Source of the DNA: Marinobacter persicus
Lineage (GTDB): Bacteria; Pseudomonadota; Gammaproteobacteria; Pseudomonadales; Oleiphilaceae
Reading direction: 5' to 3'
Assembly (NCBI RefSeq): GCF_002934325.1
Contig: NZ_PTIV01000016.1
Span: 1 to 64,000 of the forward strand
DNA length: 64,000 nucleotides
Under the pieces are notes generated by a model. The model ran no database searches, was not told the DNA's origin, and saw only the letters and a program-made list of their open reading frames with translations. Position numbers and translations under genes: made by a program. How positions within the stretch are numbered: position 1 is the first letter of the stretch; each line of letters begins with the position of its first letter. Shown here piece after piece: positions 1-12,097 of the stretch.

Positions 1-620
1 TTCGCGATATCCGTGATTTGTTGTTTTAGCTTATTCCAATCCACCGCTCCGTCTGTGAGCAGGTTGTCGTCGCCCACCGGAGCCGTGCTTTCAAGTTTGG
101 AGGAGTATCGGCGACATTCGGCGGGAATCGACTTTAACCGGGCGTAGGCCATGCGAAAGCCGTTGGGACTGGCGTGACTTCCCCGGCGCTGTATCGGAAT
201 AAGCTCCACGATCGGGTTGGATGGGTCTTGGGCTCCGCTGACGGGCGCTAGCACGCCCCTCAGTTTTTCATTGGCACTGTCCAGCTCACCCTGGGCGACC
301 CGGATTTTTCTTTCCAGGATCTCGGGTCTATCGGACTGTTCGATCAGGGCTCGTCCTTCTGGTTTGAAGTAGTTCGCCTGCTTCACCTGAATGTAACTAT
401 CCTGAAGGGTTTTCAGGTGCGCGATGGCGTTCTGTTGCGCCTCGACCACGGCCTCAAGTAACCGCATTTCCGTGAGCATGGCGAGCATCTGCTGTTTTGG
501 GACGGCCAGCAGCGTGTTATGCCCCACCATGTAAAAGAGCTGGTCGGCAGGTTCAATAAACACATCCTGCCCTCTGGCGCGCAACTTGGTGGTGGTCTCT
601 CCATGGGCTTGCATGGTCAT
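1..620 (-). CDS. Hypothetical protein, C-terminus cut by window edge
   Basis: An open frame runs from an ATG at 620 to the left edge without a stop, giving about 206 residues. An AGGAGG ribosome site sits 9 bases before the ATG, so the start is well supported; a second in-frame ATG lies two codons later. The visible protein begins MTMQAHGETTTKLRARGQDV and has no signal peptide or membrane segment. Residues about 45-95 and 105-125 are rich in Glu, Gln, Lys and Leu and look helical or coiled-coil. I do not recognise the family. The start overlaps the stop of an upstream frameshifted reading frame (TGATG), which suggests translational coupling. Function unknown. Confidence 0.6.
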   Translation of the reverse strand, partial: MTMQAHGETTTKLRARGQDVFIEPADQLFYMVGHNTLLAVPKQQMLAMLTEMRLLEAVVEAQQNAIAHLKTLQDSYIQVKQANYFKPEGRALIEQSDRPEILERKIRVAQGELDSANEKLRGVLAPVSGAQDPSNPIVELIPIQRRGSHASPNGFRMAYARLKSIPAECRRYSSKLESTAPVGDDNLLTDGAVDWNKLKQQITDIA

Positions 621-867
621 CAGGCTTCCCCTCCTGCGGTGTCATCCAGAGGGTCGGGCAGGGCCTGTGGGGCGTGGAAGGCTTTCGAGAGCAAAAAGGG
701 GAGCGTACCTGACTCATCCATGAGCAGTTTCCATCCTTGGGATTGTTATCTCGGACAGCCCATCTTGGCCGACCGTTAATGGTCGAGAGGCTATCCCACA
801 TTGTTATCGACTTCAAGATTACGGCATCTACCTCAGGGGCTCCAGCAACAAGAAGCTCTATAAACAC
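620..867 (-). pseudogene. Small gene broken by an apparent frameshift
   Basis: On the minus strand one frame (from GTG at 867) encodes an ordinary-looking segment ending ...NGRPRWAVRDN. It then runs into the neighbouring frame, which continues plausibly as QSQGWKLLMDESG... and ends at a TGA overlapping the ATG of the next gene. Joined by a single base shift near 740 the two give about 80 residues of coherent protein, so I read this as one small gene with an indel or a sequencing error. The 3' part could still be translated from an ATG near 721. The product is not recognised. The remaining bases up to 915 hold nothing else I can support. Confidence 0.35.
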
Positions 868-915
868 GCCGAAGTAGCAGGCTTTTGGATGGCCTAGCCG
901 TTAATCCTTTAACCT

Positions 916-2709
916 TTAGTTATCCCCACCCCGATGCTGCTGCTCCCAAAGATGGGCATAGTGGCCACCGGTTGCCAACAACTCGTTATGGCTACCACTT
1001 TCTACGATTCTACCTCCGTCCATCACCAGAATCGTATCCGCGTCCCGAATGGTGGACAGGCGATGGGCAATCACCAGCGTGGTGCGGTGTTCGCTGACTT
1101 CCTTCAGTGCACCCAGGATGGCCTGTTCCGACAACGAATCCAGTGATGAGGTGGCTTCGTCCAGTATCAGCAGGGGCGGATTCTTGAGGATCACTCTGGC
1201 AATGGCCACCCGCTGTTTCTCCCCGCCGGACAACTTGAGTCCCCGCTCGCCGACTTTCGTGTCATAGCCGTCTGGAAGGCTGTGGATAAAGTGTTCCAGA
1301 TGGGCCATCCGCGCGGCCCGATGAACTTCTTCTTCTGTGGCATCCGGTCGGCCATAGGCCAGGTTCCGGTAGAGGGTGTCGTTGAACAGCACCGTGTCTT
1401 GCGGCACCACGCCGATGGCCGCGCGCAGGCTGTCTTGGGTGACATCGCGAATGTCCTGGCCGTCGATGCGGATGGCGCCTTCATCTACGTCGTAAAAACG
1501 GAACAACAGGCGGGCGAGCGTGGATTTGCCCGCACCGCTGGCGCCCACCACTGCGACCTTGTGGCCGGCCGGGATGGTGAAGTCCACGTCCTGCAGGATC
1601 GGACGGTCCTTGCGGTAGGCAAAGTGGAGGTGTTCGAAACGGATCTCGCCCTTATCCACAGCCAGCTCGCGGGCATCCGGGGCATCTTCAATCGCGGGTT
1701 TATCCCCAAGCAGTTTGAACAGCCGCTCGACGTTCACCAGCGCCTGCCGGATTTCCCGGTAGACAAACCCCAGGGCGTTGAGGGGAATGAACAGCTGCAA
1801 CAGGTACGCGTTGATCATGGTGAAATCGCCCAGGGTGATCTCACCACTGGCGACTTCGGTGACCGCCATGGCCATGATCACAATCAGGGCAACCCCGATG
1901 ATCAGGGCCTGCCCCGCGTTCAGGGTGGCCAGGGACAGGCGGTTTTTCAGTCGCGCCTGCTCCCATTCCTCCAGATCGGAGTCGTAACGCTGGGCTTCGA
2001 AACGCTCGTTGTTGAAGTACTTGACCGTCTCGTAGTTCAGCAGGCTGTCCACCGCGCGGGAATTGGACTGGTTGTCTCGGGCATTGGCCTCGCGCACGAA
2101 CTTGGTTCGCCACTCGGTCACCTTGATGGAGAACACCACGTACACCACTACGGCGACCAAGATGGCAATCACATAGCCGGCGTTGAACACCACCAATAAA
2201 ATGCCCGCCACCAGCAGGATTTCCAGCAGGGTAGGGGCGATGTTGAACAGAGTGAAACGCAGCAAAAAACTGATGCCGTTGGTGCCCCGCTCGATATCCC
2301 GGGCCAGACCGCCGGTCTTTCTATCCAGGTGAAAGCCCAGCTCCCGCTGGTGCAGATGCTCGAACACCCGCAATGACACCCGCCGCATCGCCCGTTCCGC
2401 CACCCGGGCGAAGACGGCGTCGCGCAATTCATTGAACAGGGTGCTGCCAAAACGCAGCAGGCCGTAGGCCACCACCAGAAGCACCGGAATCCACAGCAGC
2501 AAATCCTGACCACTGTTCTGATCCAGGTAGTCCACAATGTATTTCAGGGCAATGGGGGTGGAAACGGTGGCCAGTTTCGCAAGCACGAGCAAAGACAACG
2601 CCAGGGCCACACGACCCCGGAATTCGGTCAGGTAGGGCCATAAGCCGGCGATGATTTTCCAGTCCGGTTTATGGTCAGCGGGGTAGTCATTGTCAGCGTA
2701 GGCGCGCAC
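916..2709 (-). CDS. Atm1/HMT1-type ABC exporter (fused TMD-NBD)
   Basis: A half-transporter with an N-terminal six-helix membrane domain and a C-terminal ATPase; it works as a homodimer in the inner membrane. The ATPase shows Walker A GASGAGKST, signature LSGGEKQRVAIA, Walker B LLILDEATSSLD and the H-loop IAHRLST. The segment NYETVKYFNNERFE between membrane helices is the hallmark of the Atm1/HMT1/ABCB6-7 group, which exports glutathione-linked or metal-related substrates. An upstream in-frame GTG at 2754 lies inside an inverted repeat, so I prefer the GTG at 2709, which has a GGAG 12 bases upstream (about 597 residues). It is divergent from another ABC exporter at 2932. Substrate unknown. 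Confidence 0.85.
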   Translation of the reverse strand: MRAYADNDYPADHKPDWKIIAGLWPYLTEFRGRVALALSLLVLAKLATVSTPIALKYIVDYLDQNSGQDLLLWIPVLLVVAYGLLRFGSTLFNELRDAVFARVAERAMRRVSLRVFEHLHQRELGFHLDRKTGGLARDIERGTNGISFLLRFTLFNIAPTLLEILLVAGILLVVFNAGYVIAILVAVVVYVVFSIKVTEWRTKFVREANARDNQSNSRAVDSLLNYETVKYFNNERFEAQRYDSDLEEWEQARLKNRLSLATLNAGQALIIGVALIVIMAMAVTEVASGEITLGDFTMINAYLLQLFIPLNALGFVYREIRQALVNVERLFKLLGDKPAIEDAPDARELAVDKGEIRFEHLHFAYRKDRPILQDVDFTIPAGHKVAVVGASGAGKSTLARLLFRFYDVDEGAIRIDGQDIRDVTQDSLRAAIGVVPQDTVLFNDTLYRNLAYGRPDATEEEVHRAARMAHLEHFIHSLPDGYDTKVGERGLKLSGGEKQRVAIARVILKNPPLLILDEATSSLDSLSEQAILGALKEVSEHRTTLVIAHRLSTIRDADTILVMDGGRIVESGSHNELLATGGHYAHLWEQQHRGGDN

Positions 2710-2737
2710 AGTTAACGGTAACTCCAAAGTTTGGGCG

Positions 2738-2845
2738 CGTATGGCCGGGAACACTTTCCGGGACCGTCAAAAGCCAGGGATGGCTTTTGCCGAGCGTACA
2801 GGGACGTATTCACAGCGTGTCTCGGAAAGTGTTCCCGGCCATACG
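2738..2845. repeat. Hairpin-bounded intergenic repeat, copy A
   Basis: The 27-base left arm (2738-2764) and right arm (2819-2845) are inverted copies differing at one position. They enclose 54 bases with a small hairpin (AAAAGCC, loop, GGCTTTT at about 2769-2787) and then a segment GAGCGTACAGGGACGTATTC followed by ACAGCGTGT. The same inner segment, almost unchanged, recurs at 7083-7112 inside a second hairpin-bounded element whose outer arms are unrelated. It sits between two divergent genes and would form a long cruciform. This looks like a dispersed REP-like family, but no transposase is present. Confidence 0.8.
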
Positions 2846-2860
2846 TGCTTCACCCGTAGG

Positions 2861-2877
2861 TTGACAGGTCCTGTCAA
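2861..2877. promoter_or_regulatory. Palindrome overlapping a -35 hexamer upstream of the 2932 gene
   Basis: TTGACAGGTCCTGTCAA is a 17-base palindrome with one central base. Its first six bases form a consensus -35 box, and TATAAA follows at about 2891, though the 23-base spacing is longer than ideal. The arrangement suggests a repressor operator covering the promoter of the ABC exporter gene at 2932. The cognate regulator is not identifiable in the window. Confidence 0.4.
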
Positions 2878-2931
2878 AGATACGAATCGTATAAAGGCCC
2901 GAGTTTACAGTAGCCCACACCCCGGAGGCAC

Positions 2932-4701
2932 ATGATTAACAGCCGACACCGCAAAGCCCTGAAGCTTGTCGCGGAATTCATCAGCCCCTATAAGCGCACC
3001 GTCGCCGGAGCATTGATAGCACTGGTGTTTACCGCCGGGGTAACGCTGGGCCTCGGCCAGGGTTTACGTATTCTGGTGGATCAGGGATTAGCCACCGAGT
3101 CACCGGAAAACCTCTCCAAGGCCATCGGCCTGTTCTTCGTACTGGTCCTGGGGCTGGCCTTCGGTTCGTTTGCCCGCTTTTACCTGGTGTCCTGGATTGG
3201 CGAGCGGGTGATTGCCGATCTTCGCAAGAAAGTCTTCAACCACCTGATTGACCTGCACCCCGGCTTTTTTGAAGAGAACCGGGCATTGGAAATACAGTCC
3301 CGGTTTACCGCCGATACCACCGTACTGCAATCGGTCATTGGCTCCACCGTCTCCATTGCCCTGCGCAATGCCGTGATGCTGGTGGGCGGACTGATGCTGT
3401 TGTTTGTTACCAACGCCAAGCTGGCCAGCATCATCCTTTTGGGGTTTCCGGTAGTGATTGCACCGATCCTTTTTTTCGGCCGAAAAGTACGTCAGTTGTC
3501 TCGCTTGAGCCAGGACCGGGTAGCGGACGTGGGCAGCTACGTGGGGGAGAACCTTACCCAGATCAAAACCGTGCAGGCCTTCAACCACCAGCCCCATGAT
3601 CGCCAGCATTTCGCCGGCGTTTCAGAAAATGCGTTCGAGGTGGCCCGGGCCCGCATCCGCCAACGCGCCCGGCTGACCACCTTGGTGATCGGGCTGGTAA
3701 TGGGCGCAGTGGGCATTGTGATCTGGATTGGTGGGCTGGACGTGATCCATGGCCGGATCACTCCCGGCGAACTGGCTGCCTTTGTGTTCTACAGTCTGCT
3801 GGTGGGGGTGGCCGCCGGGGCCATAAGCGAGGTCATTGGCGAGCTGCAGCGGGCCGCCGGGTCCGCCGCCCGGCTGTTCGAGTTATTACAGACCCGGCCC
3901 GCATTTGTGCGAGAAAAAGTATCCCGGGTGTTGCCGGATGCAGTAGCGGGCGAGATCCGGATTGAAGGACTGGATTTTCATTACCCCAGTCGCCCAGAAC
4001 GACCGGCCCTGTCGGATCTCAACCTGACCGTCCGGGCCGGGGAAACCCTGGCGTTGGTGGGGCCTTCCGGCGCGGGCAAATCCACCCTGTTTGATCTGCT
4101 GCTGCATTTCTATCAGCCGGATGCCGGGCGCATCCTGATTGATGGTATCGACACCGCGGGGCTGTCCCTGTCGGACCTGCGCCGATGTTTTGCCCTGGTG
4201 CCCCAGACGCCAGCCCTGTTCCATGGCACGGTCGCGGACAACATCCGTTACGCCCGGCCGGAAGCCAACCAGGCTGAAGTAGAGCAGGCGGCGCGCATCG
4301 CCCATGCCCATGAATTCATCCAGGCCCTGCCTGACGGTTACCAGACCAAGCTGGGCGACGCCGGTGCCGGGCTCTCCGGTGGCCAGAAACAGCGCTTGGC
4401 CATTGCCCGAGCCCTGCTGGCCAATGCACCGATTCTGCTGCTGGACGAAGCCACCAGTGCCCTGGATGCGGAAAGTGAACACCTCATCCAGCAGGCCATG
4501 CCGAAACTCACCAGCGAGCGCACCACGCTGGTGATCGCCCACCGGTTAGCTACCGTGCGGGACGCTGATCGCATTGCGGTGTTGGACGAGGGGCGACTGC
4601 TGGCCGTGGGCAGCCATGAGGAACTGATGCGGGATAGCCCACTTTACCGCCGACTGGCCAAACTCCAGTTTCGCAATGAACCGCCCGAAAGCGCTCAATA
4701 G
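2932..4701 (+). CDS. ABCB/MsbA-like ABC exporter (fused TMD-NBD)
   Basis: A 589-residue half-transporter: membrane domain at residues about 15-320, ATPase at about 345-580. The ATPase has Walker A GPSGAGKST, the Q-loop, signature LSGGQKQRLAIA, Walker B ILLLDEATSALD and H-loop IAHRLAT. The coupling segment TVQAFNHQ is typical of the ABCB10/TAP/BmrA-like branch rather than strict MsbA. The GGAGG ribosome site is just before the ATG. It is transcribed away from the Atm1-like exporter with a hairpin repeat and a palindromic operator between them. The substrate cannot be read from sequence; lipid or drug export is likely from the family. Confidence 0.85.
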   Translation: MINSRHRKALKLVAEFISPYKRTVAGALIALVFTAGVTLGLGQGLRILVDQGLATESPENLSKAIGLFFVLVLGLAFGSFARFYLVSWIGERVIADLRKKVFNHLIDLHPGFFEENRALEIQSRFTADTTVLQSVIGSTVSIALRNAVMLVGGLMLLFVTNAKLASIILLGFPVVIAPILFFGRKVRQLSRLSQDRVADVGSYVGENLTQIKTVQAFNHQPHDRQHFAGVSENAFEVARARIRQRARLTTLVIGLVMGAVGIVIWIGGLDVIHGRITPGELAAFVFYSLLVGVAAGAISEVIGELQRAAGSAARLFELLQTRPAFVREKVSRVLPDAVAGEIRIEGLDFHYPSRPERPALSDLNLTVRAGETLALVGPSGAGKSTLFDLLLHFYQPDAGRILIDGIDTAGLSLSDLRRCFALVPQTPALFHGTVADNIRYARPEANQAEVEQAARIAHAHEFIQALPDGYQTKLGDAGAGLSGGQKQRLAIARALLANAPILLLDEATSALDAESEHLIQQAMPKLTSERTTLVIAHRLATVRDADRIAVLDEGRLLAVGSHEELMRDSPLYRRLAKLQFRNEPPESAQ

Positions 4702-4706
4702 TGGGT

Positions 4707-4735
4707 TTGTTTCCTGGCACCGGACTACCTACACT
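4707..4735 (+). promoter_or_regulatory. Possible sigma-70 promoter of gabT
   Basis: TTGTTT (4707-4712) and TACACT (4730-4735) are separated by 17 bases and lie 42 bases before the gabT start. It follows the end of the preceding ABC gene directly, so gabT may also be co-transcribed with that gene. No terminator is seen between them. Confidence 0.35.
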
Positions 4736-4776
4736 GTAATGGAAACTTGTGAACCTGAACCCAGGAGAACGACAAC

Positions 4777-6054
4777 GTGAGCAATAAAGAATTGCAGGCA
4801 CTCAAAGAACGCTATGTGGCAGCCGGGGCAGCCAGCCCTAACAACCAGTTTGCTGACCACGCTCTGAATGCGGAAGTATGGGATGCCGACGGCAAACGGA
4901 TGATCGATTTCGCCGGCGGTATCGGGGTGTTGAACATTGGTCATCGCCACCCGAAAGTGGTTGAGGCCGTGAAGGCCCAACTGGACAAAGTCATGCACAC
5001 CTGCCAGACGGTTATGCCGTATGAAGGCTACGTGAAGCTGGCTGAAAAACTGTCTGGCGTGGCACCGGTAAAAGGCCACGCCAAGGTCATGCTGGCGAAC
5101 TCCGGTGCCGAGGCGCTGGAAAACGCCGTGAAGATTGCCCGGGCAGCGACCAAGAAGACCAACGTCATCTGCTTTACCGGCGGTTATCACGGCCGCACCT
5201 TCATGACCATGGCAATGAACGGCAAGGCCGCGCCTTACCAGACCGATTTCGGCCCCATGCCCGGCCTGGTTTACCGCGCCCCCTATCCGATTCCCTATCA
5301 TGGCATCAGCGAGGAAGAAGCGCTTCGTGGCCTGGAGCTTGCCATGAAGGCAGACTCTCCGGCCCATAACACGGCGGCCATCGTGCTGGAGCCAGTGCTG
5401 GGCGAGGGCGGTTTCTATGTCGCATCGCCTGCGTTCCTGAAGGCCGTACGCAAGATCTGCGACGACAACGACATCCTGATGATCGTCGACGAAGTCCAGA
5501 GTGGCTTTGGCCGTACCGGCAAGATGTTCGCCGTCGAACACAGCGGCGTTCAGCCGGACATCATGACCATGGCGAAATCCATGGCCGACGGCATGCCCAT
5601 TTCCGCCATCGTGGGCACCGACAAGGTGATGGATTCTTCCGGGCCGAACTCACTCGGCGGCACCTACACCGGCAGCCCGACCGCCTGTGCGGCTGCGCTC
5701 GCAGTGTTTGATGTCTTTGCCGAAGAAAACATCCTGGAGAAATCCCAGCACCTGGGCGAAAAGCTCCGGGTACGGTTCGAGCAGTGGGAAGACCAATTCG
5801 CGCATGTGCATAACTCCCGCAACCTGGGTGCCATGGCCGCGTTCGAGCTGGTGGAAAGCAAGGAATCCCACAAGCCCCGGCCAGATCTGGCAGCAGCAGT
5901 CATCAAGAAGGCCAAGGAAAAAGGCCTGATCCTGCTCAGCTGTGGCCTGTTTGGGAACACGATTCGCTTCCTGATGCCGGTTACCATTGAAGACGAAATC
6001 CTGGAAGAGGGCCTGGCCATCGTGGAAGAGGCCCTGAAAGAAGCCGGAGCCTGA
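4777..6054 (+). CDS. gabT: 4-aminobutyrate--2-oxoglutarate transaminase
   Basis: A class III PLP-dependent aminotransferase of 425 residues, the usual GabT length. It converts GABA and 2-oxoglutarate to succinate semialdehyde and glutamate in the cytosol. Visible motifs are the cofactor-binding NSGAEALENAVKIAR, GGYHGRT, the Asp of IVDEVQSGFGRTG, and the PLP lysine in TMAKSMADGMP. The start is GTG at 4777 with AGGAG nine bases upstream. No gabD lies next to it. 5-Aminovalerate or related omega-amino acids are alternative substrates, since this family is promiscuous. A strong hairpin terminator follows. Confidence 0.9.
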   Translation: MSNKELQALKERYVAAGAASPNNQFADHALNAEVWDADGKRMIDFAGGIGVLNIGHRHPKVVEAVKAQLDKVMHTCQTVMPYEGYVKLAEKLSGVAPVKGHAKVMLANSGAEALENAVKIARAATKKTNVICFTGGYHGRTFMTMAMNGKAAPYQTDFGPMPGLVYRAPYPIPYHGISEEEALRGLELAMKADSPAHNTAAIVLEPVLGEGGFYVASPAFLKAVRKICDDNDILMIVDEVQSGFGRTGKMFAVEHSGVQPDIMTMAKSMADGMPISAIVGTDKVMDSSGPNSLGGTYTGSPTACAAALAVFDVFAEENILEKSQHLGEKLRVRFEQWEDQFAHVHNSRNLGAMAAFELVESKESHKPRPDLAAAVIKKAKEKGLILLSCGLFGNTIRFLMPVTIEDEILEEGLAIVEEALKEAGA

Positions 6055-6079
6055 AAAACCCGGCTTTAACAGGATCGCG

Positions 6080-6152
6080 AAAGGCGCCGCAATCATCGTA
6101 TACTGCTCCGGTCACCCCCGGAGCACGATGGTTCCGGCGCCTTTTGTTTTTC
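6080..6152 (+). terminator. Long rho-independent terminator after gabT
   Basis: AAAGGCGCCG at 6080 pairs with CGGCGCCTTTT near 6135-6144. A second inner pairing of GCTCCGG with CCGGAGC forms the top of the stem, and a run of T (TTTTGTTTTT) follows. The stem ends about 13 bases before the next start codon at 6165, so the downstream gene probably has its own promoter or depends on read-through. Confidence 0.75.
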
Positions 6153-6164
6153 CCAGGTATTTCC

Positions 6165-6923
6165 ATGACATCACAATCGTCACCCAACACTACACCTGAC
6201 CACCAACCCCGCCCCTGGATCGACCTGCTGGTCAGCATCGTTATTCCCTCGGTCATCCTGATGAAATTCAGCGGAGAAGAGCATCTTGGCAGCGTTAACG
6301 CGCTGATCATCGGCCTGGCCTTTCCTCTGGGCTGGGGCCTTTTTGAGTTGGTCCGCTACCACAAGAAAAACTTTATCGCCTTACTGGGCCTAATCAGTGT
6401 TGCGCTGACCGGAGGCATTGGCCTGTTGGAACTCGATGCCGGCTGGCTGGCGATTAAGGAAGCGGCCGTGCCCGCCGTTATTGGCTTGGCGGTTCTGATT
6501 TCCACCCGAACCAAATATCCGCTGGTTCGCACGTTGCTGTACAACCCTAACGTGCTGGATGTGGATAAGATCCATGCCTCACTCGAGGAGCGCGGTGGTG
6601 TGGAAGAGTTTGAAAACCGGCTGCTGAAAGCCAGCTACTTCTTCGCCGGCACTTTCCTATTTTCCTCGATCATGAACTACATCCTGGCCAAATGGATCGT
6701 GGTCAGTCCCTCCGGCACCGAGGCCTTTAACGAGGAGCTGGGGCGGATGACCCTGGTCAGCTACCCCATGATCGCCATCCCTTCGATGGTCATGATGATG
6801 CTGATCTTCTATTACCTGTGGCGCACCATTCGCCGGTTGACCGGCCATACGCTGGAAGAGGTGATGGCGCCGCATCTGGTGGAGAAAGAGAAGGAAAAGC
6901 AGCGGAAGAAAGAGCGAGGTTAA
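6165..6923 (+). CDS. VC0807-family inner-membrane protein
   Basis: A 252-residue protein with a short polar N-terminus, about six hydrophobic segments (from WIDLLVSIVIPSVILMKF through the last at about MVMMMLIFYYLW), and a strongly charged tail ending KEKEKQRKKERG. It resembles the VC0807-type integral membrane proteins, whose function is not established. I chose ATG 6165, preceded by CAGG, over a TTG at 6144 that lies inside the gabT terminator. The charged tail should be cytosolic. It is convergent with gyrB. Confidence 0.65.
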   Translation: MTSQSSPNTTPDHQPRPWIDLLVSIVIPSVILMKFSGEEHLGSVNALIIGLAFPLGWGLFELVRYHKKNFIALLGLISVALTGGIGLLELDAGWLAIKEAAVPAVIGLAVLISTRTKYPLVRTLLYNPNVLDVDKIHASLEERGGVEEFENRLLKASYFFAGTFLFSSIMNYILAKWIVVSPSGTEAFNEELGRMTLVSYPMIAIPSMVMMMLIFYYLWRTIRRLTGHTLEEVMAPHLVEKEKEKQRKKERG

Positions 6924-6943
6924 ATTTGAGGCCTACTATGATT

Positions 6944-7140
6944 GCCGAGTAAGGGGGAGAGCTTTCAAAAACCGTGCGGAGCCATGGGTGAAGAGCGAAT
7001 AGCTCTTCACGGGCTGGCCAAGGATGGCCAGCCCAGGACCTTCAGCGCGACGCAGGAGCAGTAAGCGCTGAAGGGCGGAGCTCGAGCGTTACAGGGATGT
7101 ATTCACAGCGTGTTTTTGAAAGCTCTCCCCCTTGCTTGGC
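6944..7140. repeat. Hairpin-bounded intergenic repeat, copy B
   Basis: The 29-base left arm (6944-6972) and right arm (7112-7140) are inverted copies with two mismatches. The interior holds three more perfect hairpins: GTGAAGAGC/GCTCTTCAC, GGGCTGGCC/GGCCAGCCC and CTTCAGCGC/GCGCTGAAG. These are followed by the conserved segment GAGCGTTACAGGGATGTATT CACAGCGTGT shared with the copy at 2738. It lies between convergent genes. The outer arms differ completely from those of copy A, while the inner segment is conserved. Confidence 0.8.
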
Positions 7141-7161
7141 ACGGAGTTAACGGCTGGAAAC

Positions 7162-7199
7162 AAAAAACGGTGGCTCCTCGCGGATGCCACCGTTTTTTT
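7162..7199. terminator. Bidirectional terminator between the VC0807-like gene and gyrB
   Basis: AAAAAACGGTGGC and GCCACCGTTTTTTT form a symmetric GC-rich hairpin flanked by A and T runs, so it can act on both strands. It lies 28 bases beyond the gyrB stop codon and should end the gyrB transcript. Confidence 0.85.
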
Positions 7200-7226
7200 A
7201 TGCCTGCTTAAAACCCACAGCAACCA

Positions 7227-10807
<3,581 letters not shown>

Positions 10808-10820
10808 AATGAGAAGGGCC

Positions 10821-12077
10821 TCAATGCATGAGGGTCAATCGTTCGTCTTTCAGCATATCCATTCCCGGCGCGAGGATATGCACGTAACGATCGAAATAGA
10901 GAAACTGTTTCAGTAATAACGCGAACTCCCGTGGGAAATGCAGTCCGTGATTCTCACCCACGCGCACGACTTCCATCAACAGTTCGTTCACGTCCTCCTC
11001 CACCCGGGATGGGTTTTCAGAAGGGCTTTCCAGTTGTTGGGCCAGACGCTGAAGATCACGGGCCAATGCCTGGCGATCCACATTGGTGCCGGTCACACCA
11101 ATCCGGGTCATGGCATCAGCCATCCCGTTAAAATCCTGCGCCAGGAAAGTACTGCCAAAATCGCGCAACGCCAACCAGGTTTCCGGTCGTATCCGCCCAA
11201 CAATGCCGAAATCGATAAAGCCCACGCGGCCATCCTGCAAGACCATGAGGTTTCCCGCATGGACATCGGCGTGGAAGAACTCACAGCGAGTAAGGCTGGA
11301 AAACCAGGTATTCATCGCCGATATCAACGTGCCTTCCGGGTCCGCGGTGACCTGTCGAACGCTATCCAGATCCGTCAACGGAACGCCGTCGAAACGCTCC
11401 ATGGTCAATATGCGCCGGGTGCTGCAATGTTCGTAAACCCTGGGGACCGTCACCGCCTGGTTGTCCGTCGCTTCCAGAAACTGACGGAAGGCTTTCAGGT
11501 TGGCCGCTTCCTGGTGGAAATCGCACTCTTCCATCATCGAATGCTGGATTTCCCGGGCAATGCTGGAAAGCGAGGCCCAGGACAGGTTCGGGGCCAGGGT
11601 GTCGATGATTCGCGCAGACAGGGAAAGAAAGTTAAGGTCGGTGCCCAGGGTCGTTTCCACGCCCGGCTTCTGGACCTTGATCACCACCCGTTCGCCGGTG
11701 ACTAGCCGGGCGCCATGCACCTGGGCAATGGACGCCGAGGCGAGGGCGGTGGGCTCGATATGACTGAAAACGGTTTCCAGCGGCTGATCGAGTTCCCGGG
11801 CGATGAGCTTTCGGATCTCCCCAAAGGGCAGGCTAGGGGTTCTATCCAGGCAATACTGGAACTCGTCCACATACTCTTTTGGGAAAAACGTGGGCGAACT
11901 GGCAATGAACTGTCCCAGCTTGATGTAGGTGGCGCCAAGACGTTCAAACGTCTGGCGCAACATGCGGGGCGCGGGCGGCCGATCCCCCCGCAGCCAGTCT
12001 ACGCCGGTACGTCCGAGTACCGAGAGGGTCTGGCCAATTCGTAACGCGCCCCGGATGCCATCCGTCACCACTGCCAT
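10821..12077 (-). CDS. ABC1/AarF/UbiB-family atypical kinase
   Basis: A 418-residue protein of the ABC1 (ADCK/UbiB) kinase-like family. Motifs are the family signature GATYIKLGQFIASSP (about residues 48-62), the Ala-rich loop ASASIAQVHGA replacing the usual glycine loop, the lysine in VVIKVQKPG, catalytic HADVHAGNLM and the metal-binding FIDFGIVGR. It lacks the C-terminal paired membrane helices of UbiB itself, so it is a paralogue rather than the ubiquinone gene. It lies between dnaN and recF on the same strand with short gaps (13 and 20 bases), which makes it part of the dnaA-dnaN-recF-gyrB transcript. Role unknown. Confidence 0.88.
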   Translation of the reverse strand: MAVVTDGIRGALRIGQTLSVLGRTGVDWLRGDRPPAPRMLRQTFERLGATYIKLGQFIASSPTFFPKEYVDEFQYCLDRTPSLPFGEIRKLIARELDQPLETVFSHIEPTALASASIAQVHGARLVTGERVVIKVQKPGVETTLGTDLNFLSLSARIIDTLAPNLSWASLSSIAREIQHSMMEECDFHQEAANLKAFRQFLEATDNQAVTVPRVYEHCSTRRILTMERFDGVPLTDLDSVRQVTADPEGTLISAMNTWFSSLTRCEFFHADVHAGNLMVLQDGRVGFIDFGIVGRIRPETWLALRDFGSTFLAQDFNGMADAMTRIGVTGTNVDRQALARDLQRLAQQLESPSENPSRVEEDVNELLMEVVRVGENHGLHFPREFALLLKQFLYFDRYVHILAPGMDMLKDERLTLMH

Positions 12078-12097
12078 GAAGTGTCTGAAATTCCCGT

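Noticed and set aside
916-2754. Upstream GTG start at 2754 for the Atm1-like exporter
   Set aside because: It lies inside the arm of the inverted repeat and lacks a ribosome site; GTG 2709 is better placed.
2741-2935. Plus-strand 64-codon frame across repeat copy A
   Set aside because: It is simply the translation of the inverted repeat and its conserved interior, with no ribosome site or family.
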